The notes: generated from the sequence alone by a model not told the origin. A DNA stretch of 64,000 nucleotides from Mangrovibacter plantisponsor (GCF_003182475.1 NZ_QGTS01000002.1:391749-455748); one strand, 5' to 3'. Numbered from the stretch's first letter, positions 43,779 through 52,760 are shown. Numbers and translations: made by a program.

Positions 43779-45107
43779 ATGCCTGTATCATTTCATGATC
43801 TCACCGGGGCGGATGCTCTGCCTGAAGCGCTGTTTAAGCGTACCGAATCGGACCTCTCTTTTTTCGTTGATAAAGTGAAGCCGATTATTGAAGCCGTGCG
43901 CACCGAAGGCGACCAGGCGCTGATACGCTTTGCCCGTGAATTTGATGGCGTCCAGCCTGAGACATTCTCAATCCAGGTTCAGGAAGAAGAGTTTGATGCA
44001 GCCTTTGAGCGTGTAGACCCGGAAGTTATTGAGTCTATTCGCTTCTCAGTGGAAAACGTGCGCGCGTTTCATGAAGCGCAAAAACCGGAAGAGATGTGGT
44101 GGAAAGAGATGCGCCCGGGTGCGTTTGCCGGTGATCGCCATGTGCCTATTGATGCAGTGGCCTGCTATGTGCCGCGTGGCAAGGGGTCATTTCCCAGTGT
44201 GTTGATCATGACCGCCGTGCCTGCTGTAGTGGCGGGGGTTCCACTGCCAGTGGTTATTACACCTCCCGGGCCGGATGGCACCGTGGATGATGCCACGCTG
44301 GTTGCCGCGCGCCTGGTGGGTATTAAATCTGTGTATAAATGCGGTGGTGCCCAGGGTGTGGCGGCAGTGGCATATGGCACGCAAAGTGTACCGAAATGCC
44401 TGAAAATCGTTGGGCCGGGTAGCCCGTGGGTGGTGGCAGCAAAACGCCAGCTTACGCACCTGCTGGACCCGGGTGTTCCGGCAGGCCCGAGCGAAAGCCT
44501 GATTCTGGCAGACGACACAGTAAACGGTGCGCTGGCAGCACTGGATTTGTTGATAGAGTCTGAACACGGGCCAGATTCCTCTGCTTACCTGGTTACCTCC
44601 AGCCGCCGCGTGGCAGAAGAAGCTATCGCCGCATTACCCGGTTACTGGGAAAAAATTGGCGACAAACGCGCCGGGTTCTCGCAATCCGTGTTGTGCGGCG
44701 AACATGGTGGTGTGGTGCTTACCCGTGATTTCGCAACAGCGATTGATTTTGTTAACCAGTATGCCCCGGAGCACCTGGAGATCCTGGCGGCTGAGCCAAT
44801 GGCTGTGATGATGAAAATTCGCAATGCCGGTGAAATTTTACTGGGTGAATATTCTCCTATCACGCTGGGTAACTTCGTGCTTGGGCCCAATGCGGTATTG
44901 CCAACCAACAGTGCGGCCAAAACAGCCGGGCCACTCTCAGTTTCAGATTATATGAAGCGGGTTTCTGTGGCTTATGTCACCAGCGAGGGTTACCAGGAGC
45001 TGGCGCCCAAAGCCAAACGTTTTGCCGAATATGAAGGTTTCCCCGGCCATGCGCTGGCGGTATCTGCATTGCGTGGCCCGTTACTCAAGGGAGGTAACAA
45101 TGGCTGA
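43779..45107 (+). CDS. HisD-family dehydrogenase, not a true histidinol dehydrogenase
   Basis: A 442-residue NAD-dependent dehydrogenase of the histidinol dehydrogenase superfamily: VACYVPRGKGSFPSVLIMTAVPA, KCGGAQGVAAVAYGT, PAGPSESLILADD, ESEHGPDSSAYLVT, QYAPEHLE, NAVLPTNSAAKTAGPLSVSDYMKRV. Compared with E. coli HisD recalled from memory, the zinc-ligand Gln259 position is Glu (in LLIESEHGPDS), the Asp360 position is Asn (LGNFVLG) and the His367 position is Ala, while the Glu-His pair and C-terminal His (FPGHALAV) remain. The family also contains HpsN, a sulfopropanediol dehydrogenase. I infer oxidation of an alcohol to an acid in two steps. The start of the kinase gene overlaps its 3' end. 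Confidence 0.88.
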   Translation: MPVSFHDLTGADALPEALFKRTESDLSFFVDKVKPIIEAVRTEGDQALIRFAREFDGVQPETFSIQVQEEEFDAAFERVDPEVIESIRFSVENVRAFHEAQKPEEMWWKEMRPGAFAGDRHVPIDAVACYVPRGKGSFPSVLIMTAVPAVVAGVPLPVVITPPGPDGTVDDATLVAARLVGIKSVYKCGGAQGVAAVAYGTQSVPKCLKIVGPGSPWVVAAKRQLTHLLDPGVPAGPSESLILADDTVNGALAALDLLIESEHGPDSSAYLVTSSRRVAEEAIAALPGYWEKIGDKRAGFSQSVLCGEHGGVVLTRDFATAIDFVNQYAPEHLEILAAEPMAVMMKIRNAGEILLGEYSPITLGNFVLGPNAVLPTNSAAKTAGPLSVSDYMKRVSVAYVTSEGYQELAPKAKRFAEYEGFPGHALAVSALRGPLLKGGNNG

Positions 45108-46395
45108 GGCCACGCTGCCCCCGCTTGCCGCAGAGGCAAGGCGCCTGACCCTGGCGGGAGAGTGGCAGGCGGCCTGCGAAAAACTGCGCCAGTTAATCAG
45201 TGAAGTAACCGGCGTGCAGGCGCTGGATATCGTGATTAACCAGGACCAGTACAGCCTGAACTCCCTGAATGGCCGGGTGGCTCTGGCAGATGGCCGGTCA
45301 CTGTTTTTTAAATATCACCACGAAGAAGGTGAAGACCAGACTATCACCGAATATTACCGGGCAACGTTATTGCGTAACCACGGTTTTAGCGTGGATGTGC
45401 CACTGTATGCCTGCGGTGAACCTGGCCGGCAAATTCTGTTATACAGCCTGCGTGATGACCGCAGGCTGGCTGATGTGTGTTATGAAATTGAAGCCGGGCG
45501 GGGCGATAACACGATGGCGGCAGTGGTGGCGGCGCAGCAGGAAGCCGACAACGCTATTCTGGCGCACACCTTACCGACTTTGCAAAGTGGCACCACCGCT
45601 GATGTAGAAGCCGAGGCTATCCATCAGTTGTTCTGGCACCGCCTGGTGTCACCGGGGAAACCCACTGGCCTTGGCGGGCGCGTGGCACAGTTCTATGTTG
45701 ACCAGACATTCCAGTTAGGTGAAGTGAGCTTAACCTGGAACCAGCTCTGCCACCTGCACTGGCGCATTAACGGCGTGAACTATGCCCACAGCCTGCGCGA
45801 CTTGTTTTTGGAAGCAGGGCAGGTACTGGCTCCGGCGGCGCTCGCCCACCATGGTGTGGTGGTGGCTCACGGAGATGCCCACAACGCCAACGTCTGGTAT
45901 GACACAACCGGCCTGTCTCCCCGTCTGGTCAGTTTCGACCCGGCTTTTGCGGGGGCCAGCATCCCGGCTTTGCTTGCCGAAATTAAAGCGACATTTCATA
46001 ACATTTTTGCTCACCCTTGCTGGCTGTATGAACCGCAGGAAGCAGCTCGCCGTTACCAGGTTGCAGTGCGGGTGGATGGCGATACGCTGGTGGTTGACCA
46101 CAACTGGTCCCTGACACCACTGCGTGCGGCTTTTCTTACCAGCAAAGGCGACCACTACTGGCAACCACTGCTGGCGGCACTGCGCGCCCGGGGGAGTTTG
46201 CCGGACAACTGGCAACGCATTGTGCGCCTGGGGTTGTTTTGTTGCCCAACGCTTGTGATGAACCTGCGTGGTGGCGAAAACAGCCAGCATAACCCGGTGA
46301 GCAGTGCTCTGGGGTTAGCGGTGGCGGTCATGCTGGGAAGTGGCGGAAATGACGCTTTCAGCCAGTGGCTGAATGGTCTGTTACAGGAGGCATAA
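45100..46395 (+). CDS. APH-fold small-molecule kinase (phosphotransferase family)
   Basis: A 431-residue protein with kinase-like marks: a nucleotide-binding half containing SLFFKYHHEEGEDQTITEYYRATLL (lysine and downstream glutamate), then the catalytic loop VVAHGDAHNANVWYD around residue 265 and the metal-binding aspartate in SFDPAFAGASIP. These are the HGDxHxxN and D-x-x motifs of aminoglycoside/choline/fructosamine-type kinases. GGGAGG precedes ATG 45100, which overlaps the end of the HisD-like gene by eight bases and sets the start. No close named relative is recognised. I infer phosphorylation of the pathway substrate or an intermediate. Confidence 0.75.
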   Translation: MAEATLPPLAAEARRLTLAGEWQAACEKLRQLISEVTGVQALDIVINQDQYSLNSLNGRVALADGRSLFFKYHHEEGEDQTITEYYRATLLRNHGFSVDVPLYACGEPGRQILLYSLRDDRRLADVCYEIEAGRGDNTMAAVVAAQQEADNAILAHTLPTLQSGTTADVEAEAIHQLFWHRLVSPGKPTGLGGRVAQFYVDQTFQLGEVSLTWNQLCHLHWRINGVNYAHSLRDLFLEAGQVLAPAALAHHGVVVAHGDAHNANVWYDTTGLSPRLVSFDPAFAGASIPALLAEIKATFHNIFAHPCWLYEPQEAARRYQVAVRVDGDTLVVDHNWSLTPLRAAFLTSKGDHYWQPLLAALRARGSLPDNWQRIVRLGLFCCPTLVMNLRGGENSQHNPVSSALGLAVAVMLGSGGNDAFSQWLNGLLQEA

Positions 46396-46396
46396 C

Positions 46397-47362
46397 ATGA
46401 AAGCGGTGCGGTTACATGGCATAGGCACATTACGCGTTGAACAACCGGAATTGCCCGCCACACCTGGCGGCTGGGTGCGTATCCGGGTTATCTCTGCCGG
46501 TATTTGCGGGTCTGACCTGCACAACTTTCAGCAAGGGCGCTGGTTCGCGGGTGAACCGGTGACACCCGGGCATGAGTTGTTTGGCGTAGTTGAAGAAAAC
46601 CCGGAACCGGGCTCTGTGTTAGTGCCGGGCCAGCGTGTTGTCGCCGATTCCCGCGTGTGGTGTGGTGAGTGCCCGGCTTGCCAGCGTGAAGCGTATAACC
46701 TGTGTGAGCATCTGGGGTTTGTTGGCGAAGTGTTTGATGGTGGCTTTGCACAATATGTTGTTCTGCCGCTCAAAAATGTACTGCCAGTACCCGATGACGT
46801 TCCCGACGACATTGCAGTGCTCAGTGAACCTCTGGGTGTGGCACTGCGGGTGGTTAACCAGCTTGGTGTAGCCGAAGGCGCTCATGTGCGTGTCGCCGGT
46901 GGCGGTACTATTGGCGGCCTGGCGGCACTATTGTTGCACCGGCTGAAACACTGCAGGGTCTGTTTACAGGAGCCGAATGCGCAGCGTTATCAGTTGTTGT
47001 CTTCCCTGATCCCGTTTGATGAACAACAACCTTATTCCTACGCCGTTGAAGCCACCGGCAAAGAAACCGTGCTCAGCACGCTGGTGGATAACATCACTTC
47101 TGGCGGGCGTATTGCTATGGTGGGGATTTTTCATCAGACCGCTCAACTGGATGTTAATGCCCTGGTAGAGCGGGAAATAACCCTGGTTGGCTGCAGTGTC
47201 TTCCAGGATGAACAGCGCCAGGCACTGGCGTTGATGGCATCACTTGCCAGTGAATTGCGGGCGATTATGGCCCCGCCGGTGCCTCTGGACGCTGTGCCAG
47301 AGGCTTACCAGCAACTGATTGCCGGCAACAATGCCTGGCTAAAAGTGGTGATTGTGCCATGA
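46397..47362 (+). CDS. Zinc-dependent medium-chain alcohol dehydrogenase
   Basis: A 321-residue zinc dehydrogenase: catalytic zinc region SAGICGSDLHNFQQG and PGHELFGVVEE, structural zinc cysteines CGECPACQREAYNLC, LSEPLGVALRVV, and the cofactor-binding segment VRVAGGGTIGGLAALLL. It is shorter than threonine or idonate dehydrogenase (about 340-345 aa), with a compact C-terminal half. ATG 46397 follows the kinase stop by one base, and the SDR gene starts inside its stop (ATGA). A polyol or amino-alcohol substrate is likely from the tribe it resembles (idonate/sorbitol/threonine type). Confidence 0.88.
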   Translation: MKAVRLHGIGTLRVEQPELPATPGGWVRIRVISAGICGSDLHNFQQGRWFAGEPVTPGHELFGVVEENPEPGSVLVPGQRVVADSRVWCGECPACQREAYNLCEHLGFVGEVFDGGFAQYVVLPLKNVLPVPDDVPDDIAVLSEPLGVALRVVNQLGVAEGAHVRVAGGGTIGGLAALLLHRLKHCRVCLQEPNAQRYQLLSSLIPFDEQQPYSYAVEATGKETVLSTLVDNITSGGRIAMVGIFHQTAQLDVNALVEREITLVGCSVFQDEQRQALALMASLASELRAIMAPPVPLDAVPEAYQQLIAGNNAWLKVVIVP

Positions 47363-48123
47363 ATGTGATGACGGCGTTTTCATTAAGCGGTAAGCGCGCC
47401 CTGGTAACCGGGGGAACGCGTGGCATCGGTTTTGCCCTGGCAAAAGCACTGATGCAGGCGGGTGCCAGTGTGGTGATTACTGGCCGTGATGCAGACCGCC
47501 TGGATGCTGCGGTGTCTGCACTGCGTGAAGAAGAGGGGGCCGGGATTACCGGCTGTGTGCTTGATGTCACTGATACCAGGCAAATAGCCGGGGTGATTTC
47601 AGCCATTGGGCCAGTGGATATTCTGGTTAACAATGCTGGCACAGAGCAGGTGTGTGCATCCCTTGAGGTAGACGAAAAACTGTGGGACACCATTGTCAGT
47701 ACCAACCTGAAAGGCGCGTTTTTTTGCGCGCAGGCGGCGGCAAAAAGCATGGTGTCAGCAGGGGTGGGCGGGGCGATTATCAACCTGTGTTCCCTGACCA
47801 GTTGCGTTGGTGTACCCGGTGCCGCCGCTTACGGTAGCTCAAAGTCTGGCCTGGTTGGCTTAACTCATGCACTCAGTGCTGAATGGGCCAGCAACGGCAT
47901 TCGGGTTAATGGTATTGGTCCCGGGTATTTTGAAACAGACCTCACCGGGGTGTTTTACCAGGACCCGGCGTGGTGTGCGGCAATGCAGGCCAAAATTCCT
48001 CTTGGTCGCTTTGGCGAGCTGGAAGACCTGGCGGGAGCCGTGGTGTTTCTGGCCTCACCGGCAGCCCGGTATATCACCGGGCAAGTTCTGTATATTGACG
48101 GCGGTTACCTCGCCGCTATTTGA
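47359..48123 (+). CDS. Short-chain dehydrogenase/reductase
   Basis: A 254-residue SDR: cofactor motif ALVTGGTRGIGFALAKAL, LDVTD for adenine binding, VNNAG, catalytic Ser (NLCSLTS), Tyr and Lys in AAYGSSKSGLVGLT, and a terminal ITGQVLYIDGGYLA. It is co-translated with the zinc dehydrogenase through a 4-base overlap. Its last eight bases overlap the 3' end of the convergent FMN oxidase gene. In the pathway it probably handles a second hydroxyl or keto group of the same substrate as the preceding enzymes. Confidence 0.93.
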   Translation: MNVMTAFSLSGKRALVTGGTRGIGFALAKALMQAGASVVITGRDADRLDAAVSALREEEGAGITGCVLDVTDTRQIAGVISAIGPVDILVNNAGTEQVCASLEVDEKLWDTIVSTNLKGAFFCAQAAAKSMVSAGVGGAIINLCSLTSCVGVPGAAAYGSSKSGLVGLTHALSAEWASNGIRVNGIGPGYFETDLTGVFYQDPAWCAAMQAKIPLGRFGELEDLAGAVVFLASPAARYITGQVLYIDGGYLAAI

Positions 48124-49252
48124 GCCTTAACATGCCCGGGTGCAGTTCATCCAGGCGGGTACAGCCCAGTTGCGCCAGCGTCAGGTCAATTTCCTGAATC
48201 AGGGTGGTGAGCGTTTGTTGGACCAGCGCTTCGCCACCTGCCGCCACGGCGTATAACAAAGGGCGACCAATCAGGACGGCGTTGGCACCCAGTGCCAGCG
48301 CTTTAACCACATCAGTACCGCGGCGAAACCCACTGTCTGCGAGCAGGGTAAAATCAGGGCCGACCTGGTTGCGCACCTCACTGAGAACATCCATTGGGCT
48401 CAGCGTACTGTCGAGCTGGCGGCCACCGTGATTGGAAAGCACAATGCCGTCGGCCCCGATTTTTTGTGCCTGCCGGGCATCCTGTGCAGTCATTATTCCT
48501 TTGATAAACAATGGCCCCTGCCACCGGGCTCTTAACCATTCCAGTGTTGCCCAGTCGAGGGTTTTATCCATTTGGTTGGCAAAATAGCTGGCTCCACCTG
48601 CGCCTTTCTGGAGCTCCGGCGGTAAATAGGGTTGCAGGTTACCAAAGCCGGGTACGCCACCGGGTAGCAGTGTACGTATCACCCAGCCAGGTTTCATGGC
48701 AACCCCAGCCAAAGCCCGCCAGGAAAGCTTCATTGGGCGGCGATAGTGGCGTTTATCCCTCTCCCGGTTGCCAAAGTGTACGGCATCAACAGACACAACT
48801 AATGCTTTGCAACCAGCCTGCTGTGCACGTTTAAGTAAATCCAGTGTGATTTCTCTGTCTTTCAGTACATATAACTGAAACCAGTGGTTGTCAGGGGCTG
48901 ACGGGTGAACATCTTCCAACGCAGCCGTGGATACCGTACTTTGCATATAGCCAATGTTTGCATGGCTCGCCGCCCTCGCCAGCATATGGTCGGCATGGTG
49001 GCGCAACATGCCATTATAACCGGTGGGCGCCACCATCAGGGGGGCAGAAAGATGTGTTCCCTGCAGGTTAACCGACAGGTCGCGCTGGCTGGCATTCTTT
49101 AATACCGAAGGGGTGAACATCCAGCGGTCAAAAATAGCCGTATTATGCCGCAGCGTGTATTCGTCGTCGGCTCCGCCATCAATATAGTCAAAAGCAAAGC
49201 CGGGCAGGGTTTGCCGGGCCTTCTTGCGTAAGTCATGCGCATTCAAAATCAT
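48116..49252 (-). CDS. FMN-dependent alpha-hydroxy-acid oxidase/dehydrogenase (LldD family)
   Basis: A 378-residue flavoenzyme of the L-lactate/mandelate/glycolate dehydrogenase family: ALPGFAFDYIDGGADDEYT-like start, PTGYNGMLRHHAD, WFQLYVLKDREITLDLL, SVDAVHFGNRERD, and the active-site block GIVLSNHGGRQLDSTLSPMDVL followed by LLADSGFRRGTDVVKALALGANAVLIGRPLLY. ATG 49252 is chosen since AGGGG lies before it. It is transcribed against the SDR gene and overlaps it by eight bases at the stop codons. It may oxidise a 2-hydroxy acid made by the HisD-like enzyme, but it could also be independent. Confidence 0.9.
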   Translation of the reverse strand: MILNAHDLRKKARQTLPGFAFDYIDGGADDEYTLRHNTAIFDRWMFTPSVLKNASQRDLSVNLQGTHLSAPLMVAPTGYNGMLRHHADHMLARAASHANIGYMQSTVSTAALEDVHPSAPDNHWFQLYVLKDREITLDLLKRAQQAGCKALVVSVDAVHFGNRERDKRHYRRPMKLSWRALAGVAMKPGWVIRTLLPGGVPGFGNLQPYLPPELQKGAGGASYFANQMDKTLDWATLEWLRARWQGPLFIKGIMTAQDARQAQKIGADGIVLSNHGGRQLDSTLSPMDVLSEVRNQVGPDFTLLADSGFRRGTDVVKALALGANAVLIGRPLLYAVAAGGEALVQQTLTTLIQEIDLTLAQLGCTRLDELHPGMLRLK

Positions 49253-49691
49253 ATTATTGCCCCTGAACCACTGCGAATCTCCATTGCGCCAGTGTTGCTG
49301 CGCTGCACCTGAATACTCATGCCTGTTCCTGTATAGACAAGTGAGGCTGGCAGACATAACGCTGGCTTTATCTCACACACGTTATCGCACAGACATGCAA
49401 GGTCTGCGCCAGAAAACCCGAAGCGGCAGAAGAGGCAAGCGATGGGGCAATGAAGGCGTTCACTCTTCCGGGTGCACCAGCACTGCGCAATGTATGCACT
49501 GATGGTGTGATCCAGTTTGCAAAATGGTAAGTGACCGAAATATTCACTCAGCTAAATTAAAGCAGCAAAAAATTCACTTACCACGAGATAAACATCGGCT
49601 ATTTAGGATTGATATGCGTAAAACGTACCGCTACAGGGCCGATAATAGTAGTAATCCAGTAACCGGCGTGAGTGGAACAGAAGGAGCAGGT
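49253..49691. other. Spacer between divergent oxidase and hypothetical gene
   Basis: About 440 bases. In-frame open sequence continues upstream of the 49692 start to 49524, but it has no ribosome site and no protein-like pattern. No other feature is evident. Confidence 0.4.
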
Positions 49692-50567
49692 ATGAGTAAC
49701 ATAAAACCCATTTCAGATATTCTGCAATACGGGCGCTCATTGCTGGAAGAACCGCACAGCCGTACAGACCGCTGGTTGTCGGCTTATGCTGACAACCAAA
49801 ATGATACGGGTAGCGCTTCTGTGTCGCTGTCTGATTCCGGGCGTTATCAGAGCTTTCTGGCAATGATCCAGGATAACCGGGTAATCAGCGAAAAGGGCTA
49901 TAACCTGCAAAATATCGCGGTACTGGTTAAAGCATTTGAAAATACCCGCAACCTGCGGCCAGAGTTTCTTAACGACATTCCCGATACAGAAGATGAAGCT
50001 CGTCTGGCGCTGTCTGGTGGGTGCGTGGTGTATATCAAAGCACTGTTACGTGGCAAACAAGGGCTTAATCCCTTTGCCGGTTTGAGCCGCCTGGCGCTTT
50101 CATTAATTGCCTGGAATACTTCAGGCGCGTTGACTTCTGCCGAACGCGTTGCGGCGTATCTGGAAATGAACCAGTGCGACCAGCGCTATGAAACCGCTGT
50201 GTTTTATGCCACCGAAGTGCAGGTGAACGACATGCCTGACATGTTGCCTGCGGTGGAACTGGGTACCCAAATCACGTTGATTGCAGGCATGTGCGAGGCC
50301 GAAAAACAGGATAAGGGCATGACCCCGGAGCAGATTCATACCCTGCAATCCCATTTCAAAATTTGGCAACAGGATAATGGCAGCGGATATCAGCCACTGC
50401 ATTACGCCAACCTGGTGAAAAGTGACAGTGCAGATTTACTGGTGGCTCACACCGGCTGGAATGGTGAATTTCACTGGAAAGTTGATTCGTCTCAACGCCT
50501 TTTTGATGCCCAAAAAAGTGGTCATCAGGCAGCGCCGGTCACCCGCATGGTGTATTTGGGGAGTTAA
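49692..50567 (+). CDS. Protein of unknown function (291 aa)
   Basis: I do not recognise this protein. It is 291 residues, soluble, with no signal peptide or membrane segment. It is rich in helix-type sequence (SLLEEPHSRTDRWLSAYAD, NIAVLVKAFENTRNL, HTLQSHFKIWQQDNG) and ends ITLIAG...HWKVDSSQRLFDA...VTRMVYLGS. ATG 49692 has AAGGAG five bases upstream, which excludes a longer frame to 49524. Base composition resembles the neighbours. It sits alone between the catabolic cluster and fabV and is followed by two hairpins. Nothing in context reveals a role. Confidence 0.7.
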   Translation: MSNIKPISDILQYGRSLLEEPHSRTDRWLSAYADNQNDTGSASVSLSDSGRYQSFLAMIQDNRVISEKGYNLQNIAVLVKAFENTRNLRPEFLNDIPDTEDEARLALSGGCVVYIKALLRGKQGLNPFAGLSRLALSLIAWNTSGALTSAERVAAYLEMNQCDQRYETAVFYATEVQVNDMPDMLPAVELGTQITLIAGMCEAEKQDKGMTPEQIHTLQSHFKIWQQDNGSGYQPLHYANLVKSDSADLLVAHTGWNGEFHWKVDSSQRLFDAQKSGHQAAPVTRMVYLGS

Positions 50568-50573
50568 ACTGCT

Positions 50574-50633
50574 GGCGGCAAGCGTGTTGCCGCCGGGGGG
50601 CTGTATGGCGAAGGTGGCCTGATGCCACCTTCG
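50574..50633. terminator. Two adjacent hairpins between convergent genes
   Basis: GGCGGCAA/TTGCCGCC (50574-50594) and CGAAGGTGGC/GCCACCTTCG with loop CTGAT (50609-50633), both perfect. T-runs are poor on both strands, so termination is likely but not textbook. Confidence 0.6.
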
Positions 50634-50651
50634 TGCACAGTATTTTGCGGT

Positions 50652-51845
50652 TTATGCAATCAGCCCGGGGATATCAACTTCCGGGTTAACGTCCAGGTCG
50701 TAGTCCACACCTTCAATGCCAAAACCAAACAGGCGCAGAAACTCTTGCTGGTAACCTGCGAAATCCGCTACGTCGTCCAGATTCTGGGTAGTGACGGTAT
50801 TCCAGTGCTGAGAAACATAACTCTGCACTTCAGTGGCAAGCTCTGGGTAGTCTGCGCGTAAACGGCCTTCACCATCGGTAATTGGCGTACTGCTGTACAG
50901 TGAGTCGTGCAGCAAACCAGCTATTTGCTCAATGCAGCCTTCGTGAGAACCCTGTTCTTTCATGACTTTAAACAGCAGGGACAAATACAGTGGCATCACC
51001 GGAATTGCTGAGCTGGATTGGGTTACCACGGCTTTAAGTACGGAAACATAAGCTTCACCACCGGTTGCTTTCATTGATTCACGAATAGCCAGGACTTTTT
51101 TATCCAGGTCTTTTTTCGCGGCGCCAATTGAGCCATTCCAGTAAATCTGGTGGGTAACTTCCGGGCCAAGGTAAGTAAAGGCAGTGGTTTTGGCATTATC
51201 TGCCAGCACGCCTGCTTCACTGAGCGCGTCAATCCACATTTGCCAGTCTTCACCACCCATTACCGCGATGGTGTTGTCAATTTCTTCATCTGTGGCAGCA
51301 GTCAGGCTGAACTGCGTAACTTCTTTTTTATCAGTATCAATGCCCGGCAGGGTGATATCGGCACCCTGAGGTTTCAATACGGAGGTGTAAACTTCACCGG
51401 TTTTCGGGTGGGTGCGGCGTGGTGCTGCGAGGCTGTAGATAACTAAATCAACCTGACCGAGGTCGTTTTTAATGGTTTCAATGGTCTGAGCTTTGATTTC
51501 GTCGGAGAACGCATCGCCATTAATGGTGCGGGCATACAAGCCTTGCTCATGGGCATATTTTTCAAATGCCGCAGTGTTATACCAGCCAGCAGTACCGGTT
51601 TTTTTTGCGCTGCCCGGGCGTTCAAAAACTACCCCTAATGTGGCGGCATCGCTGCCAAATGCCGTTGAAATACGCGCTGCCAGGCCGTAACCCGTAGAAG
51701 CACCAATGACCAGAACTTTTTTCGGCCCATTTGCCACTTTGCCGCGAGCGGTAACGTAATCAATTTGTTGCTTAACGTTGGCATCACAACCGGTTGGGTG
51801 GGCAGTAATACAGATAAAACCTCTGATACGTGGTTGGACGATCAT
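50652..51845 (-). CDS. fabV: FabV, enoyl-ACP/trans-2-enoyl-CoA reductase
   Basis: A 397-residue NADH-dependent reductase of the FabV family, normal length. Family marks: [20 protein letters not shown] at the start, [21 protein letters not shown] cofactor loop, [16 protein letters not shown], the Tyr-X8-Lys catalytic pair in [12 protein letters not shown], and [32 protein letters not shown]. FabV catalyses the last step of fatty acid elongation or acts on short enoyl-CoA, and it is known for triclosan tolerance. GAGGAAAG precedes ATG 51845. It stands as a single gene. Confidence 0.95.
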   Translation of the reverse strand: MIVQPRIRGFICITAHPTGCDANVKQQIDYVTARGKVANGPKKVLVIGASTGYGLAARISTAFGSDAATLGVVFERPGSAKKTGTAGWYNTAAFEKYAHEQGLYARTINGDAFSDEIKAQTIETIKNDLGQVDLVIYSLAAPRRTHPKTGEVYTSVLKPQGADITLPGIDTDKKEVTQFSLTAATDEEIDNTIAVMGGEDWQMWIDALSEAGVLADNAKTTAFTYLGPEVTHQIYWNGSIGAAKKDLDKKVLAIRESMKATGGEAYVSVLKAVVTQSSSAIPVMPLYLSLLFKVMKEQGSHEGCIEQIAGLLHDSLYSSTPITDGEGRLRADYPELATEVQSYVSQHWNTVTTQNLDDVADFAGYQQEFLRLFGFGIEGVDYDLDVNPEVDIPGLIA

Positions 51846-52236
51846 GGTTGCTTTCCTCTGATGTAGATGTATAACCCGGTAGTTATCCGGTTAATCAAGG
51901 GTGGATCAGGCCACTTCTCACACTGCTTTTACAACCGGTGGCATGCTAACCACCGGGGCAAAAGACAGCACAACGACTGCGGAAATCGTGGTGTCACGCA
52001 TTAACGGTGACCCGATTTTTTCCGGGTACGTCAGAGAATACATATTGTGGCTCACTGTAAAAAAGTTAATGACCAGGCTGGCAGCGCCCCGTGGGCTCTT
52101 CGCTGCCAGCGTAAAATCACTTGCGCTTTGGACATGGACTGGCTGGTATACCCGTGCCGTTTTGCCTGGTGTGGCCGGTGCCATGTCGGTTCCGTTTCCT
52201 GTATCACAGGAGGCCGGGCGGGAAAAGATCCTATAT

Positions 52237-52248
52237 TACCGATCGGTA
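52237..52248. promoter_or_regulatory. TetR-type palindrome TACCGATCGGTA
   Basis: An exact 12-base palindrome next to a TATATT box. Sequences of the kind ACCGATCGGT are often operators of TetR-family repressors, but no TetR gene is visible nearby. Confidence 0.4.
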
Positions 52249-52680
52249 CAATACAATCATTCTGTTTCCGGACTGTAAGCCTGTGCTATTAAGTCTGGCA
52301 GCTTGCTCTGTTAATCCGCTGTGTTAAAAAGAGCAGACAGTACGGATTGACCTGCGTGTACCGGCTATGAACAGGAGAACAATGGAGGGGGGCGCACCTT
52401 CTATTCATCACTTGCACAACAAGATTTGTGCTGTATTGAAATGATTTTGGCATTATAACTGCCGGTATTAACATACGCGAAGTACCCTGTTTATCATTAT
52501 TGGTGCTTTGCGTTTTTTCTGCAGTGAATAAAGTTTTTTGTTATTTTGTGCGAATGGCATGTTGTGATGGTTTATTGGTGTGATTAAATTTTTCTGGAAT
52601 GGGGGGAATAATTATGGTTAGCGTGAAATATAACCGAATGTAAATTATTTTCTGGCAGGAAATTGATTTCACACATGTGG

Positions 52681-52717
52681 AAAAATGGCGAAAGACGTGG
52701 CAGTGACTTTCGCCATT
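52681..52717 (-). terminator. Rho-independent terminator of the OmpX/Ail-like gene
   Basis: On the minus strand AATGGCGAAAG pairs with CTTTCGCCATT (52717-52684, loop of 12), followed by a T-run to 52681. The plus side is TTTTG only after a gap. Confidence 0.85.
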
Positions 52718-52760
52718 AATTGGGTTTTGTTTAGGCTCTGTTTATATTACAGGGTAAGGA

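Larger units (their letters stand above)
51846..52760. other. 900-base spacer without a supported gene
   Basis: Between divergent fabV and the OmpX-like terminator. Open frames on both strands at 51901-52278 overlap each other, lack ribosome sites and show no family features; this may be eroded coding sequence. The stretch carries a TACCGATCGGTA palindrome at 52237-52248. Confidence 0.5.

Noticed and set aside
43779..45107. Annotation as hisD (histidine biosynthesis)
   Set aside because: No his genes are near, the operon is catabolic in look, and ligand residues differ from true HisD.
51901..52278. A 125-codon plus-strand frame, with an 88-codon frame on the minus strand over the same bases
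   Set aside because: Neither has a ribosome site or recognisable pattern; they mirror each other as chance frames often do. Kept only as possible remnants.
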